From NCBI RefSeq assembly GCF_005298175.1, contig NZ_SZYH01000001.1, forward strand, positions 248,001 through 312,000: DNA of 64,000 nt. The letters are read 5' to 3'. Positions 28,909-38,143 of the stretch are shown piece after piece. Within the stretch, counting starts at the first letter, position 1. Each line of letters starts with the position of its first letter. The notes under the pieces were generated by a model. That model saw only the letters and a program-made list of their open reading frames with translations, did not search any database and was not told where the DNA came from. The translations under genes and the position numbers were made by a program. Source of the stretch: Marinobacter panjinensis (GTDB lineage Bacteria; Pseudomonadota; Gammaproteobacteria; Pseudomonadales; Oleiphilaceae).

Positions 28909-30027
28909 ATGATTCACGAATCTCCGATCAAAAGACGTAAATCCCGCCAGATAATGGTGGGCGATGTTCCCGTAGGCGGGGACGCGCCGATCGCTGTTCA
29001 GAGCATGACCAACACCAATACCTGCGATGTGGCTGCAACGGTCGGCCAGATCCAGGCACTGCAGGAAGCCGGTGCTGACATCGTGCGGGTATCTGTACCA
29101 TCCATGGACGCGGCCGAGGCTTTCGGCAAGATCCGCTCTTTGGTATCCGTGCCGCTGGTGGCAGACATCCATTTTGACCACAAGATTGCGCTGCGGGTGG
29201 CTGAGCTCGGTGTGGACTGCCTGCGGATCAACCCCGGCAATATTGGTCGGGATGACCGCGTCAGTGCGGTGATCAGCGCTGCTCGTGACCGTAACATTCC
29301 GATCCGGATCGGCGTGAATGCCGGTTCACTGGAGAAAGCCCTGCAGCGCAAATATGGCGAGCCGACCCCCGAGGCATTGGTGGAATCGGCGATGCGCCAT
29401 ATCGACATTCTGGACAAGCACGATTTCCAGGATTTCAAGGTTAGCCTCAAGGCCTCCGAAGTATTCATGACCGTGGCGGCGTATCGTCTGATTGCAAAGC
29501 AGATTGAGCAGCCCCTGCACCTTGGTATCACGGAAGCAGGTGGTTTCCGTTCCGGTACCGTGAAGTCGTCTATTGGCCTGGGCATGTTGTTGATGGACGG
29601 CATTGGCGACACGATCAGGGTGTCCCTGGCGGCCGATCCCGTGCAGGAGATCAAGGTTGGCTTCGATATTCTCAAGAGCCTGCGCCTGCGTAGCCGCGGC
29701 ATAAATTTCGTTGCCTGCCCGAGCTGTTCGCGGCAGAACTTTGACGTTATCCAGACCATGAACGATCTCGAGGCCCGCCTGGAAGACGTCAACGAGTCGC
29801 TGGACGTGGCCATTATCGGCTGTATCGTCAACGGCCCGGGTGAGGCAAAAGTGGCAGATCTTGGCCTCACCGGCGGAAGCCCGAAGAACCTGTTCTACAT
29901 GTCGGGCAAGCCCAACCAGAAACTTGATAACGCCAACCTGACCGACGACCTGGAGCGACTGATCCGAGAGGAAGTTGCACGTCGCAAGGAAAAAGAAGAC
30001 GCGATCATTACCCGCTCGACCGACTGA
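28909..30027 (+). CDS. ispG: 4-hydroxy-3-methylbut-2-enyl-diphosphate synthase IspG
   Basis: IspG is the [4Fe-4S] enzyme that makes HMBPP from MEcPP in the non-mevalonate isoprenoid pathway. The 372-residue product begins with a TIM-barrel part ([20 protein letters not shown]). The cluster ligands are in the C-terminal part: [12 protein letters not shown] and [11 protein letters not shown], which also holds the conserved Glu. It overlaps nothing but follows rodZ by 3 bp and precedes hisS by 40 bp. Confidence 0.97.
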   Translation: MIHESPIKRRKSRQIMVGDVPVGGDAPIAVQSMTNTNTCDVAATVGQIQALQEAGADIVRVSVPSMDAAEAFGKIRSLVSVPLVADIHFDHKIALRVAELGVDCLRINPGNIGRDDRVSAVISAARDRNIPIRIGVNAGSLEKALQRKYGEPTPEALVESAMRHIDILDKHDFQDFKVSLKASEVFMTVAAYRLIAKQIEQPLHLGITEAGGFRSGTVKSSIGLGMLLMDGIGDTIRVSLAADPVQEIKVGFDILKSLRLRSRGINFVACPSCSRQNFDVIQTMNDLEARLEDVNESLDVAIIGCIVNGPGEAKVADLGLTGGSPKNLFYMSGKPNQKLDNANLTDDLERLIREEVARRKEKEDAIITRSTD

Positions 30028-30067
30028 GTGCAGATCGCCAAATCACTGAAACAGATAAGGTAGTAAC

Positions 30068-31348
30068 TTGGCTAAGATCCAGGCAATTCGCGGGATGAAC
30101 GATATCCTGCCAGAACAGACGCCGGTATGGCAGTTTGTGGAAAGCACAGTCAGGCGGGTACTTGCGCAATACGGCTATCAGGAAATCCGTATGCCGGTCG
30201 TGGAACAGACTGACCTGTTCAAGCGGTCTATCGGCGAAGTGACGGACATTGTCGAGAAGGAAATGTACACCTTCGAAGACCGTAACGGCGACAGTCTGAC
30301 CCTGCGCCCTGAAGGCACCGCAGGCTGCGTTCGCGCTGCTGAGGAGCACGGCCTGCTTTTCAACCAGACCCGGCGCCTGTGGTATACCGGGCCAATGTTT
30401 CGTCATGAACGCCCACAAAAAGGTCGTTACCGCCAGTTCCACCAGATCGGTGTGGAATGTTTTGGCATGACCGGCCCGGATATCGACGCGGAACTGTTAG
30501 TGCTGACTGCACGGCTCTGGCGCGAACTCGGGCTGGCTGAGCATACCCGCCTGGAGATCAATTCCATTGGCACATCGGCGGCCCGTCGTGAATACCGGGA
30601 GGCCCTGGTGGTCTATCTCTCGGGTTATCGGGATCAGCTGGACGAAGACAGTTTACGCCGTCTGGAGTCCAACCCCCTGCGTATTCTTGACAGCAAAAAT
30701 CCGCAGACCCAGCAGCTTCTGGCGGATGCGCCCAGGCTGGATGACTATCTCGACCAGGAGTCCGTGGAGCATTTCCGGGAGCTTCGCGCACTGCTGGATG
30801 CCTCCGGTGTCCGTTACACCGTGAATCCGCGACTGGTGCGTGGGCTGGATTACTATGGCAAAACGGTGTTCGAGTGGATCACCGACAGCCTGGGCGCACA
30901 GGGTACTGTGTGTGCCGGCGGCCGCTATGACGGACTGGTTGAGCAACTGGGCGGCAAACCCACCCATGCCGTAGGATTTGCGATGGGGCTTGAGCGCCTG
31001 ATTCTGCTGCTGGAGACCCTGGACCTTGTTCCGGCCAGTGCTAACGGCAATGTGGATGTGTATGTGACCGCCATGGGTGATGCGGCGGTGGCACCAGCGC
31101 TGGCACTTTCGGAATCACTGCGGTCTGCCTTACCGGAAGCGCGAATAATGAGCCATTGTGGCGGCGGCAGCTTCAAGAGCCAGATGAAAAAGGCGGATCG
31201 CAGCGGTGCCCGTTATGCCGTTATTCTCGGGGAGAACGAACTGGCCACGGGCACGGTGGCTCTGAAGCCGCTGCGGTCGGATGAACCACAGCAGGACGTT
31301 GGCCAGGCTGAACTTGCCGGCGTACTGGAAGAATTGCTGGGCCGCTGA
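30068..31348 (+). CDS. hisS: Histidyl-tRNA synthetase HisS
   Basis: HisS is a class II synthetase that charges tRNA-His. The 426-residue product has motif 2 ([20 protein letters not shown]), the histidine-binding loop [15 protein letters not shown] and [15 protein letters not shown]. Motif 3 lies in [14 protein letters not shown], and a C-terminal anticodon-binding domain follows. The start is a TTG at 30068 giving [14 protein letters not shown], the conserved N-terminus, with an AAGG site upstream; no ATG fits. Confidence 0.96.
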   Translation: MAKIQAIRGMNDILPEQTPVWQFVESTVRRVLAQYGYQEIRMPVVEQTDLFKRSIGEVTDIVEKEMYTFEDRNGDSLTLRPEGTAGCVRAAEEHGLLFNQTRRLWYTGPMFRHERPQKGRYRQFHQIGVECFGMTGPDIDAELLVLTARLWRELGLAEHTRLEINSIGTSAARREYREALVVYLSGYRDQLDEDSLRRLESNPLRILDSKNPQTQQLLADAPRLDDYLDQESVEHFRELRALLDASGVRYTVNPRLVRGLDYYGKTVFEWITDSLGAQGTVCAGGRYDGLVEQLGGKPTHAVGFAMGLERLILLLETLDLVPASANGNVDVYVTAMGDAAVAPALALSESLRSALPEARIMSHCGGGSFKSQMKKADRSGARYAVILGENELATGTVALKPLRSDEPQQDVGQAELAGVLEELLGR

Positions 31349-31399
31349 TGGCGGGCCGAAAGGCTACAGGCACAATAACCATTTATTACAGGAGTCATC

Positions 31400-32056
31400 A
31401 TGGCTGAAATGCGCACTGAGGAAGAAACGGTCCAGGCAATCAAGGACTGGTGGAAGAATAATGGCAGCTCGCTCCTGATTGGTATTGCTGCGGCACTGGC
31501 CATCGTATTTGGCTGGCAGGCATGGCAGAACCATCAGATGCAGCAGCGTACCGAGGCTGCCTCCCAGTTCGCGGACCTGATCAACGCGTACAGCGATGAG
31601 AGTGATGAAAACCGCGCCGAGACTGTGGCCTACGTGGCTGAGTCGTTGAGGGAAGAGTACAGCGACAGCGCCTTCGCCATCTACGGTATGTTGATGCTGG
31701 CGCGGCAACAGATGATGGAACAGGGTGACCCGCAAGCCGCTATTGAGTCGTTGTCCTGGGCACAGGAAAAAGCGGGTGACTCCGGTCCCCTGGCCCTGGT
31801 AATCCGTAACCGGCTGGCCCGCGCCCATTTTGCGGCCGAACAGTACGAAGAAGCCCTCGCCAGGATTGAGAATGTGGACGATGCCGGTACCTTCAGTGCG
31901 ATTTTCACTGAACTGAAAGGCGATATCCTGTTGGCACAGGGTGACCGCGACGGTGCCCGTGATGCCTACCTGGCTGCCAGGGAGCAAAACCAGCAGGGGC
32001 GCAGCGGCATTCTTGAACTCAAGCTATCAGACCTTGGCGTAGGGGAGGGAGCCTGA
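31400..32056 (+). CDS. yfgM: SecYEG-associated tetratricopeptide protein YfgM
   Basis: YfgM is an inner-membrane protein that contacts SecYEG and periplasmic chaperones. The 218-residue product has a short cytosolic head (EEETVQAIKDWWKNNG), one span near residues 22-41 and a helical TPR-like periplasmic domain. Its stop overlaps the bamB start (TGATG). The hisS-yfgM-bamB-der order is conserved in gammaproteobacteria. Confidence 0.93.
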   Translation: MAEMRTEEETVQAIKDWWKNNGSSLLIGIAAALAIVFGWQAWQNHQMQQRTEAASQFADLINAYSDESDENRAETVAYVAESLREEYSDSAFAIYGMLMLARQQMMEQGDPQAAIESLSWAQEKAGDSGPLALVIRNRLARAHFAAEQYEEALARIENVDDAGTFSAIFTELKGDILLAQGDRDGARDAYLAAREQNQQGRSGILELKLSDLGVGEGA

Positions 32057-33228
32057 TGCCCCTGTTGTTTAAAGGGCAGATGCGTTCGGTTACTCTGATT
32101 GGCCTGTTGGTGGTTGCACTACTGGCCGGTTGCAGCACCACGGATACCTTTGAGCAGCCCAAGCCAGTGCCTGACATCTCCGCCACTGTCGAACTGGAAA
32201 GTGTGTGGACCATGGGTGTCGGCGAAGGTCACGACGACAAATTCCTTTATCTGGCACCGCTGAATGCTGGCGACATGCTCTACGCATCATCGGCAGAGGG
32301 CGAGATCTGGGCGGTTGATCCGGAAAACGGAGCAGTCGCCTGGTATCAGGATCTGGACGAGGATATCACTGCCGGAGTGGGCGGAGACCAGGGCAACCTT
32401 TACCTGGTCACCCGTGATGCGCAGCTGAAAGCCCTGTCGCGGCAGGATGGCACCGAGCTGTGGGAGCAGCCGTTGCCCAACGAAGCGCTGGCTTCTCCGC
32501 AGTCGAACGGGCGCCTTGTGGTGGTCCAGACCATTGACGGCAAAGTGCTTGCTTTCAATACCAACGGTGGCGAAAAGGCCTGGCAATACGACAGCAATGT
32601 GCCGGTACTGTCCATGAGGGCTGCCGCGTCACCACTGGTGGGTGCAGACCTGGTTCTGGCCTCACTGGCCAATGGCAAACTGATGGCGCTTTCTACCGAG
32701 TCCGGGCAACCGGTATGGCAGTATGAAGTAGGCCAGCCCCAGGGGCGTACCGAGCTGGAAAGGCTGGTGGATGTTGCCGGTGAGCCACTGATTCTGGAAA
32801 GTGCGGCCATGGTGGTGGGTTATCAGGGCAAGCTGGCCCTGGTTGACCTGCAAAGTGGTCAGGAGATATGGAGCCGGAAGGAATCCAGCCTGCAGTCGCC
32901 CATGATTGGTAACGGCAATATTTTTGTCGCCGGCGCCGATGGTAATATTACCGCTTATCGTGGCTCTGATCGTCGGGAATTGTGGGTTCAGGACAGGTTA
33001 TCCTGGCGCCAGCCTACCCAGCCGATCGTTTATGGAGACTATCTGCTGGTCGGAGACTATGAAGGTTACATCCACATGCTGTCACTGGAGGATGGTAGCC
33101 TTCAGGGCCAGCTTGAGTTTGACGACGACGGTTTGCGAGTGCCTTTTCAGCGGCTGCAGAACGGGAACCTTCTGGTTTACGGCAATAGCGGTGAAATGTC
33201 TGTTCTTAAAATCCGGGAGCGCGACTGA
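32056..33228 (+). CDS. bamB: Outer-membrane protein assembly lipoprotein BamB
   Basis: BamB is a lipoprotein of the BAM complex that assembles outer-membrane beta-barrels. The 390-residue precursor has a lipobox (LLAGC, Cys near residue 26) and an eight-bladed PQQ-type propeller. Blade motifs such as GEIWAVDPENGAVAWY, LKALSRQDGTELWEQPLPNE and LALVDLQSGQEIWS are repeated through the protein. I use the ATG at 32056, which has a strong GGGAGGGAG site; an internal ATG at 32080 is possible. Confidence 0.95.
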   Translation: MPLLFKGQMRSVTLIGLLVVALLAGCSTTDTFEQPKPVPDISATVELESVWTMGVGEGHDDKFLYLAPLNAGDMLYASSAEGEIWAVDPENGAVAWYQDLDEDITAGVGGDQGNLYLVTRDAQLKALSRQDGTELWEQPLPNEALASPQSNGRLVVVQTIDGKVLAFNTNGGEKAWQYDSNVPVLSMRAAASPLVGADLVLASLANGKLMALSTESGQPVWQYEVGQPQGRTELERLVDVAGEPLILESAAMVVGYQGKLALVDLQSGQEIWSRKESSLQSPMIGNGNIFVAGADGNITAYRGSDRRELWVQDRLSWRQPTQPIVYGDYLLVGDYEGYIHMLSLEDGSLQGQLEFDDDGLRVPFQRLQNGNLLVYGNSGEMSVLKIRERD

Positions 33229-33290
33229 GCGTTCCTTTCCGGCCATATCGCTGTGAAGCGCTGGCCCTGTTTACTGTGTAGCGAAAGATT

Positions 33291-34715
33291 ATGACCCCTG
33301 TAATTGCACTTGTCGGGCGTCCCAACGTTGGCAAGTCGACACTGTTTAACCAGATGACGCGTTCCCGGGATGCGCTTGTAGCGGATTTTCCCGGCCTGAC
33401 CCGCGACCGTAAATACGGTGAGGGCAATTACGAGGGCCAGCGGTTTATTGTCATTGATACCGGTGGTCTCACCGGCGGCGAGGAAGGCCTGGATGCGGAG
33501 ATGGCCCGCCACTCCATGCAGGCAGTTGAGGAGGCCGACATCGTGCTGTTCCTAGTGGACGGCAAGGCCGGCCTGAACGGTGGTGACGAGCTTATTGCCG
33601 ATCACCTTCGTAAAACCGGCAAGCAGGCGCACCTGGTGGTCAACAAGACCGACGGTCAGGACCCGGACATTGCTGCCTCTGATTTCCATGGCCTTGGTTT
33701 CCAGTCTACCTTTCTGATCGCGGCTTCCCACAATCGTGGCATCCGTTCAATGCTTGAGGAGCTGCTGCCCTCAGAAGAGGAGCGTGAAGCCCAGGACCGG
33801 GCAGATAAATACCCCGGGATCCGGATCGGGATTGTCGGTCGTCCGAATGTGGGCAAATCCACGCTGGTCAATCGTATGCTGGGTGAAGACCGGGTTGTGG
33901 TGTTCGACATGCCCGGGACCACCAGGGACAGCGTGTACATTCCGTACGAGCGGATGGATCATCAGTACACGCTCATCGATACCGCAGGTGTGCGCCGTCG
34001 CAAGAATGTCAGTGAAACGGTGGAGAAGTTTTCCATCATCAAGACGCTGCAGGCCATCGATGATGCCCACGTGGTTATTCTGGTGATCGATGCCCGGGAA
34101 GGGCTGGTGGACCAGGACCTGCACCTGATTGGCTTTGTGCTGGATGCGGGCCGCTCGCTGGTGATTGCCGTCAACAAGTGGGATGGCATGGATCCGGAAG
34201 ACAAGGTGAAGGTGAAAGAGCAGGTTCAGCGTCGCCTGGATTTTCTCGACTATGCCGACAAGCATTATATTTCTGCGCTTCACGGCTCTGGCGTTGGCGT
34301 GATGTACGACTCGGTCCACGCCTGCTACGAATCCGCGATGGCCAAGTGGCCAACGAACCGCCTCACTGCGATTCTTCAGGATGCGACCGCACAGCATCAG
34401 CCGCCATTGGTGCAGGGACGCCGCATCAAGCTCCGTTATGCTCACCAGGGTGGTTCCAACCCTCCGGTTATTGTTGTGCACGGCAACCAGACAGATGCGT
34501 TACCGGGTGCCTACAAGCGCTATCTGGAGAACACCTTCCGCAAGGTCCTGAAGGTAGTCGGCTCGCCCATCCGCTTTGAGTTCCGCTCCGGTGAGAACCC
34601 GTTTGCCAACAAGGTGAGTCGGTTGACGCCCCGCCAGAAGGTCAAGCAGGATAATGACATCAAGAAAGGCCGGCCGGTAAAGAAGAAAGCGAGAATGAAG
34701 AGCAAGAAACGCTAG
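33291..34715 (+). CDS. der: Ribosome-assembly GTPase Der (EngA)
   Basis: Der is a tandem-GTPase needed for 50S subunit maturation. The 474-residue product has two complete G domains. The first has [12 protein letters not shown] near residue 8, DFPGLTRD and NKTD. The second has [12 protein letters not shown] near residue 180, DMPGTTRDS and NKWD. A KH-like domain with [18 protein letters not shown] follows, and the tail is Lys/Arg-rich. It is the last plus-strand gene of this block and converges on pta. Confidence 0.97.
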   Translation: MTPVIALVGRPNVGKSTLFNQMTRSRDALVADFPGLTRDRKYGEGNYEGQRFIVIDTGGLTGGEEGLDAEMARHSMQAVEEADIVLFLVDGKAGLNGGDELIADHLRKTGKQAHLVVNKTDGQDPDIAASDFHGLGFQSTFLIAASHNRGIRSMLEELLPSEEEREAQDRADKYPGIRIGIVGRPNVGKSTLVNRMLGEDRVVVFDMPGTTRDSVYIPYERMDHQYTLIDTAGVRRRKNVSETVEKFSIIKTLQAIDDAHVVILVIDAREGLVDQDLHLIGFVLDAGRSLVIAVNKWDGMDPEDKVKVKEQVQRRLDFLDYADKHYISALHGSGVGVMYDSVHACYESAMAKWPTNRLTAILQDATAQHQPPLVQGRRIKLRYAHQGGSNPPVIVVHGNQTDALPGAYKRYLENTFRKVLKVVGSPIRFEFRSGENPFANKVSRLTPRQKVKQDNDIKKGRPVKKKARMKSKKR

Positions 34716-34739
34716 GCCTGCCAGGGCAGGGCTGACCCG

Positions 34740-36893
34740 TCAGATTAACCCAGCATCCTCTACCTGTTTGGCCTGTACCGCGGTGAGAGCAATGGTAAAG
34801 ACAATGTCTTCCACCAGCGCGCCCCGGGAAAGGTCATTCACCGGTTTTCTCAGGCCCTGAAGCATGGGGCCGATACTCACCACATTGGCGCTACGCTGAA
34901 CGGCCTTGTAGGTTGTGTTACCGGTGTTCAGATCCGGAAAGATAAACACCGTGGCCTTACCGGCGACCTTGCTGTTCGGCGCCTTGCTTTTGGCAACGCT
35001 CTCGATGGCCGCGGCATCGTATTGCAGGGGGCCGTCAATCAGCAGGTCAGGGCGCCTTTCCCGGGCAATCCGGGTGGCTTCGCGCACCTTTTCCACGTCC
35101 TTGCCACTGCCGGATTCTCCGGTGCTGTAACTGATCATGGCTACCACCGGCTCAATACCGAAGGCTTCCGCTGAACCGGCACTCTGGATAGCGATATCGG
35201 CCAGCTCCTCGGCGTTCGGGTCGGGGTTAATGGCGCAATCCCCATAGACGACAACCTGCTGCGGCAGCAGCATGAAGAACACCGACGAGACCACCTTGGC
35301 GTGGTCGTGGGTCTTGATCAGCTGCATGGCCGGGCGCACCGTGTTGGCGGTGGTGTGCACGGCCCCGGATACCAGGCCATCAGCCTTGTCTTCAGCCACC
35401 ATCATGGTTCCGAGAACCACATTGTCTTCCAGCATTGCTTCGGCCATATCGGGGGCCAGACCCTTGTGCTGTCGAAGCTTTACCATGGGGGCGATGTAGT
35501 CTTTGCGGACCTCGGCAGGATCGATGACTTCCATGTCGTCCGGCAGTTCCAGCCCCTGGGACCGAGCGACATTGGCGATATCATTACGGTCGCCCAGCAT
35601 GATGCAGTGGGCCAGTTCACGCTGGTGGCAGATAATTGCGGCCTGAACCGTACGCGGTTCATTGCCCTCAGGCAGCACGATGCGCTTGGCCGCGGCCCTG
35701 GCACGTTCCGACAGCAGGTAACGGAAAGCCGGTGGCGATAACCGGCTCTGGCGTTCGACCTTCAGGTGCTCCCTGAGCCACTCGGCGTCGATCCGGGTTG
35801 CAACGGCTTCCATGGCCTTTTCTATCCGGTCCGGGTCATCCACCGGGATCGCAGGGGAGAGGTTGGCCAGCCGGTGAGCGGTTTCATAGGTATTGGTTTC
35901 GGCTCTCATGACCGGAAGCCCGGTTTCCAGTGCACGGCGGCAGAGGTCCACCACTCTGTCGTCAGGCATCAGTCCTCCGGTGAGCATTATGCCGGCCAGG
36001 GGCACGCCATTGAGTGCAGCTACCGCCGTGGTCACTATGATGTCTTCCCGGTCTCCCGGTGTAACCATGAGTGTTCCCGGTTTCAGGGTATCCACCATAT
36101 TGCGAATGGTACGGGCACTGACAGTGACCTTCTGGACCCGGCGAGTGTGCATCTCCCCTTCATGGAGCACTTCCGAATCCATTTCACGGACAATGTCTGA
36201 TACCCGCGACGCCAGGAGTTCCGGCTGCCAGGGAATGACTGCAAGCAGCCGGTAGCGGCCTTCGCTGAAGACCTTGCAGGCCTTGCCGTAATCAACCGTT
36301 TCGTCGGAGGCCCGGGAATTCACCCGTGGAGTAAATTCTGACTCGTCAGGTTCCCCGACTTTGTTGAGAACGACGCCGATGACCTCCGGGTCGGAGGGGC
36401 TGGAGAACAGCCGGGCGTAAAAATCCAGTTCTTCATCCAGGGTTTTCGGATCGGTCTGCCCAGGGGTGCTTACCAGCACAACTTCGGAACCCAGATTGCG
36501 GGCGACTTCCACATTCAACCTGGCGATATAGGCTTCGGAGCGATCTGGTACCAGGCCTTCAATGATGACCACATCAACCGTCCTGGCTACTTTCTGGTAC
36601 TCGCCAACGATCGTTTCCAGCAATTGGTTGGCCTTGCCGGTGTTGAGAAGGTTCTGCGCCGTCTTCAGACCCATGGGCTCGGGAGGCTCCAGATGGCTAC
36701 GGGCCCGAACGAATGCGACAGACGTGTCTTCACCGCGATTATGATGGGCCTCGCCCTCGTGGACTGACTGAGAAAACGGCTTATAGAACCCCACGCTGAC
36801 GCCCACCCGTTCAAGGGCGCGGAGCAGCCCCAGGCAGACGGAGGTCAGCCCGGAATTCAGGGAGGTTGGCGCAATATAGAGGTTCTTTGCCAT
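34740..36893 (-). CDS. pta: Phosphate acetyltransferase Pta (long form)
   Basis: Pta interconverts acetyl-CoA and acetyl phosphate. The 717-residue product is the three-part type: an N-terminal P-loop/BioD-like domain (IAPTSLNSGLTSVCLGLLRA), a central DRTGG domain (GTLMVTPGDREDIIVTTAVA) and a C-terminal catalytic domain from about residue 390. VYGDCAINPDPNAEELADIA and MISYSTGESGSGKDVEKVRE are visible in it. It lies 26 bp downstream of ackA on the same strand, so the two form an acetate/acetyl-phosphate unit. Confidence 0.96.
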   Translation of the reverse strand: MAKNLYIAPTSLNSGLTSVCLGLLRALERVGVSVGFYKPFSQSVHEGEAHHNRGEDTSVAFVRARSHLEPPEPMGLKTAQNLLNTGKANQLLETIVGEYQKVARTVDVVIIEGLVPDRSEAYIARLNVEVARNLGSEVVLVSTPGQTDPKTLDEELDFYARLFSSPSDPEVIGVVLNKVGEPDESEFTPRVNSRASDETVDYGKACKVFSEGRYRLLAVIPWQPELLASRVSDIVREMDSEVLHEGEMHTRRVQKVTVSARTIRNMVDTLKPGTLMVTPGDREDIIVTTAVAALNGVPLAGIMLTGGLMPDDRVVDLCRRALETGLPVMRAETNTYETAHRLANLSPAIPVDDPDRIEKAMEAVATRIDAEWLREHLKVERQSRLSPPAFRYLLSERARAAAKRIVLPEGNEPRTVQAAIICHQRELAHCIMLGDRNDIANVARSQGLELPDDMEVIDPAEVRKDYIAPMVKLRQHKGLAPDMAEAMLEDNVVLGTMMVAEDKADGLVSGAVHTTANTVRPAMQLIKTHDHAKVVSSVFFMLLPQQVVVYGDCAINPDPNAEELADIAIQSAGSAEAFGIEPVVAMISYSTGESGSGKDVEKVREATRIARERRPDLLIDGPLQYDAAAIESVAKSKAPNSKVAGKATVFIFPDLNTGNTTYKAVQRSANVVSIGPMLQGLRKPVNDLSRGALVEDIVFTIALTAVQAKQVEDAGLI

Positions 36894-36919
36894 GGAGGGC
36901 TTCCTGCGTTGATCCTTGG

Positions 36920-38116
36920 TTAGCCAGGGATACCGGGCCTGGCGGAGGCCAGAGCTTCCCTGGCAATTACAAGTTCTTCGTTGGTGGGAATGACCAGAAC
37001 ACGGAAGCGACTGTCTGCGCCCTCGATATGGCCATCGCTGATGCTGCCGTGATGGTTATTCAACTCGTCGTCAATGGTGAATCCGAACAGGCTCAGGTGC
37101 GCCAGTGTTTTTTCTCGCACCAGGCTGCTGTTTTCGCCAATGCCACCGGTGAAAACAAGAGCGTCGAGACGGTTCAGGGAGGCCATCATGGCGCCTATAT
37201 AGCGGGCGAGCCGGAAGCAGAAAACGTCAATGGCTGTCTGTGACGGTTCATGGCCGTGATCGGCCAGCTCGCACAGTGAGCGCATGTCGTTGGTCTGGCC
37301 CGACAGCCCCAAAAGGCCGCTGTCGTTATTAAGAAGGCGGTGAACCTCCCGCGAGTCCACACCCTTTTGGGCCAGGAAATCAAACAGGCCCGGGTCCACA
37401 TCACCACTGCGAGTGCCCATTACAAGACCTTCCAGCGGCGTCAGCCCCATACTGGTATCAACACTGTTACCGTCACGAATGGCGGTAATGCTGCAGCCAT
37501 TGCCCAGGTGGGCCGAAATAATGGAGGTAGTGGCGGGTGTTTTGCCCAGAATCCGGGCGGCTTCATTCGCCATAAACTGATGGCTGGTGCCGTGGAAGCC
37601 GTAACGCCGAACGCCCCAGTCTTTGTATAACTGCAGGGGAACCGCATAGAGATAAGCTTTGCGGGGCAGGGTCTGGTGGAAGGCGGTATCGAATACTGCC
37701 ACCTGGGGCGTGCTCGGGAAAAGGGCTGTAGTCGCCTCGATTCCCGTCAGGTTAACGGGGTTGTGGAGCGGTGCCAGGCTTGCACAGTCTTTGATGGCGT
37801 CCAGCACGTCTTCGTTGATGAGCGCCGCTGCGCGAAAGGTTTCGCCGCCATGGACGACGCGATGCCCGATGGCTGCCGGTGCGGCATCCAGCAGTCCACT
37901 GTCCTGCAACACGGCCACCAGAGCGTTCAGCGCGTCCTGGTGGTCGGCACCGGCTGCAAGCTCAATCCGTTCCGCACGGCCTTTCACCGTGGCGAAGCCA
38001 TCGTCTGTGCCGAGCCGCTCAGCGAGACCGCTGGCTAACTTGTTCAGCTGTTCGTCAAACAGGGCAATTTTGAGCGACGAGCTGCCACAATTGACGACAA
38101 GTATCGTTCCTTCCAT
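36920..38116 (-). CDS. ackA: Acetate kinase AckA
   Basis: AckA interconverts acetyl phosphate and acetate with ADP/ATP. The 398-residue ASKHA-fold product has the N-terminal VVNCGSSSLKIALFD motif, AIGHRVVHGGETF, RYGFHGTSHQFMA and HLGNGCSITAIRDG. The C-terminal ALVFTGGIGENSSLVREK segment is also present. It follows the GGDEF-EAL gene by 27 bp and precedes pta, so all three may share a transcript. Confidence 0.96.
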   Translation of the reverse strand: MEGTILVVNCGSSSLKIALFDEQLNKLASGLAERLGTDDGFATVKGRAERIELAAGADHQDALNALVAVLQDSGLLDAAPAAIGHRVVHGGETFRAAALINEDVLDAIKDCASLAPLHNPVNLTGIEATTALFPSTPQVAVFDTAFHQTLPRKAYLYAVPLQLYKDWGVRRYGFHGTSHQFMANEAARILGKTPATTSIISAHLGNGCSITAIRDGNSVDTSMGLTPLEGLVMGTRSGDVDPGLFDFLAQKGVDSREVHRLLNNDSGLLGLSGQTNDMRSLCELADHGHEPSQTAIDVFCFRLARYIGAMMASLNRLDALVFTGGIGENSSLVREKTLAHLSLFGFTIDDELNNHHGSISDGHIEGADSRFRVLVIPTNEELVIAREALASARPGIPG

Positions 38117-38143
38117 GATCCATCCGTTTTAATCAGTGGCTTT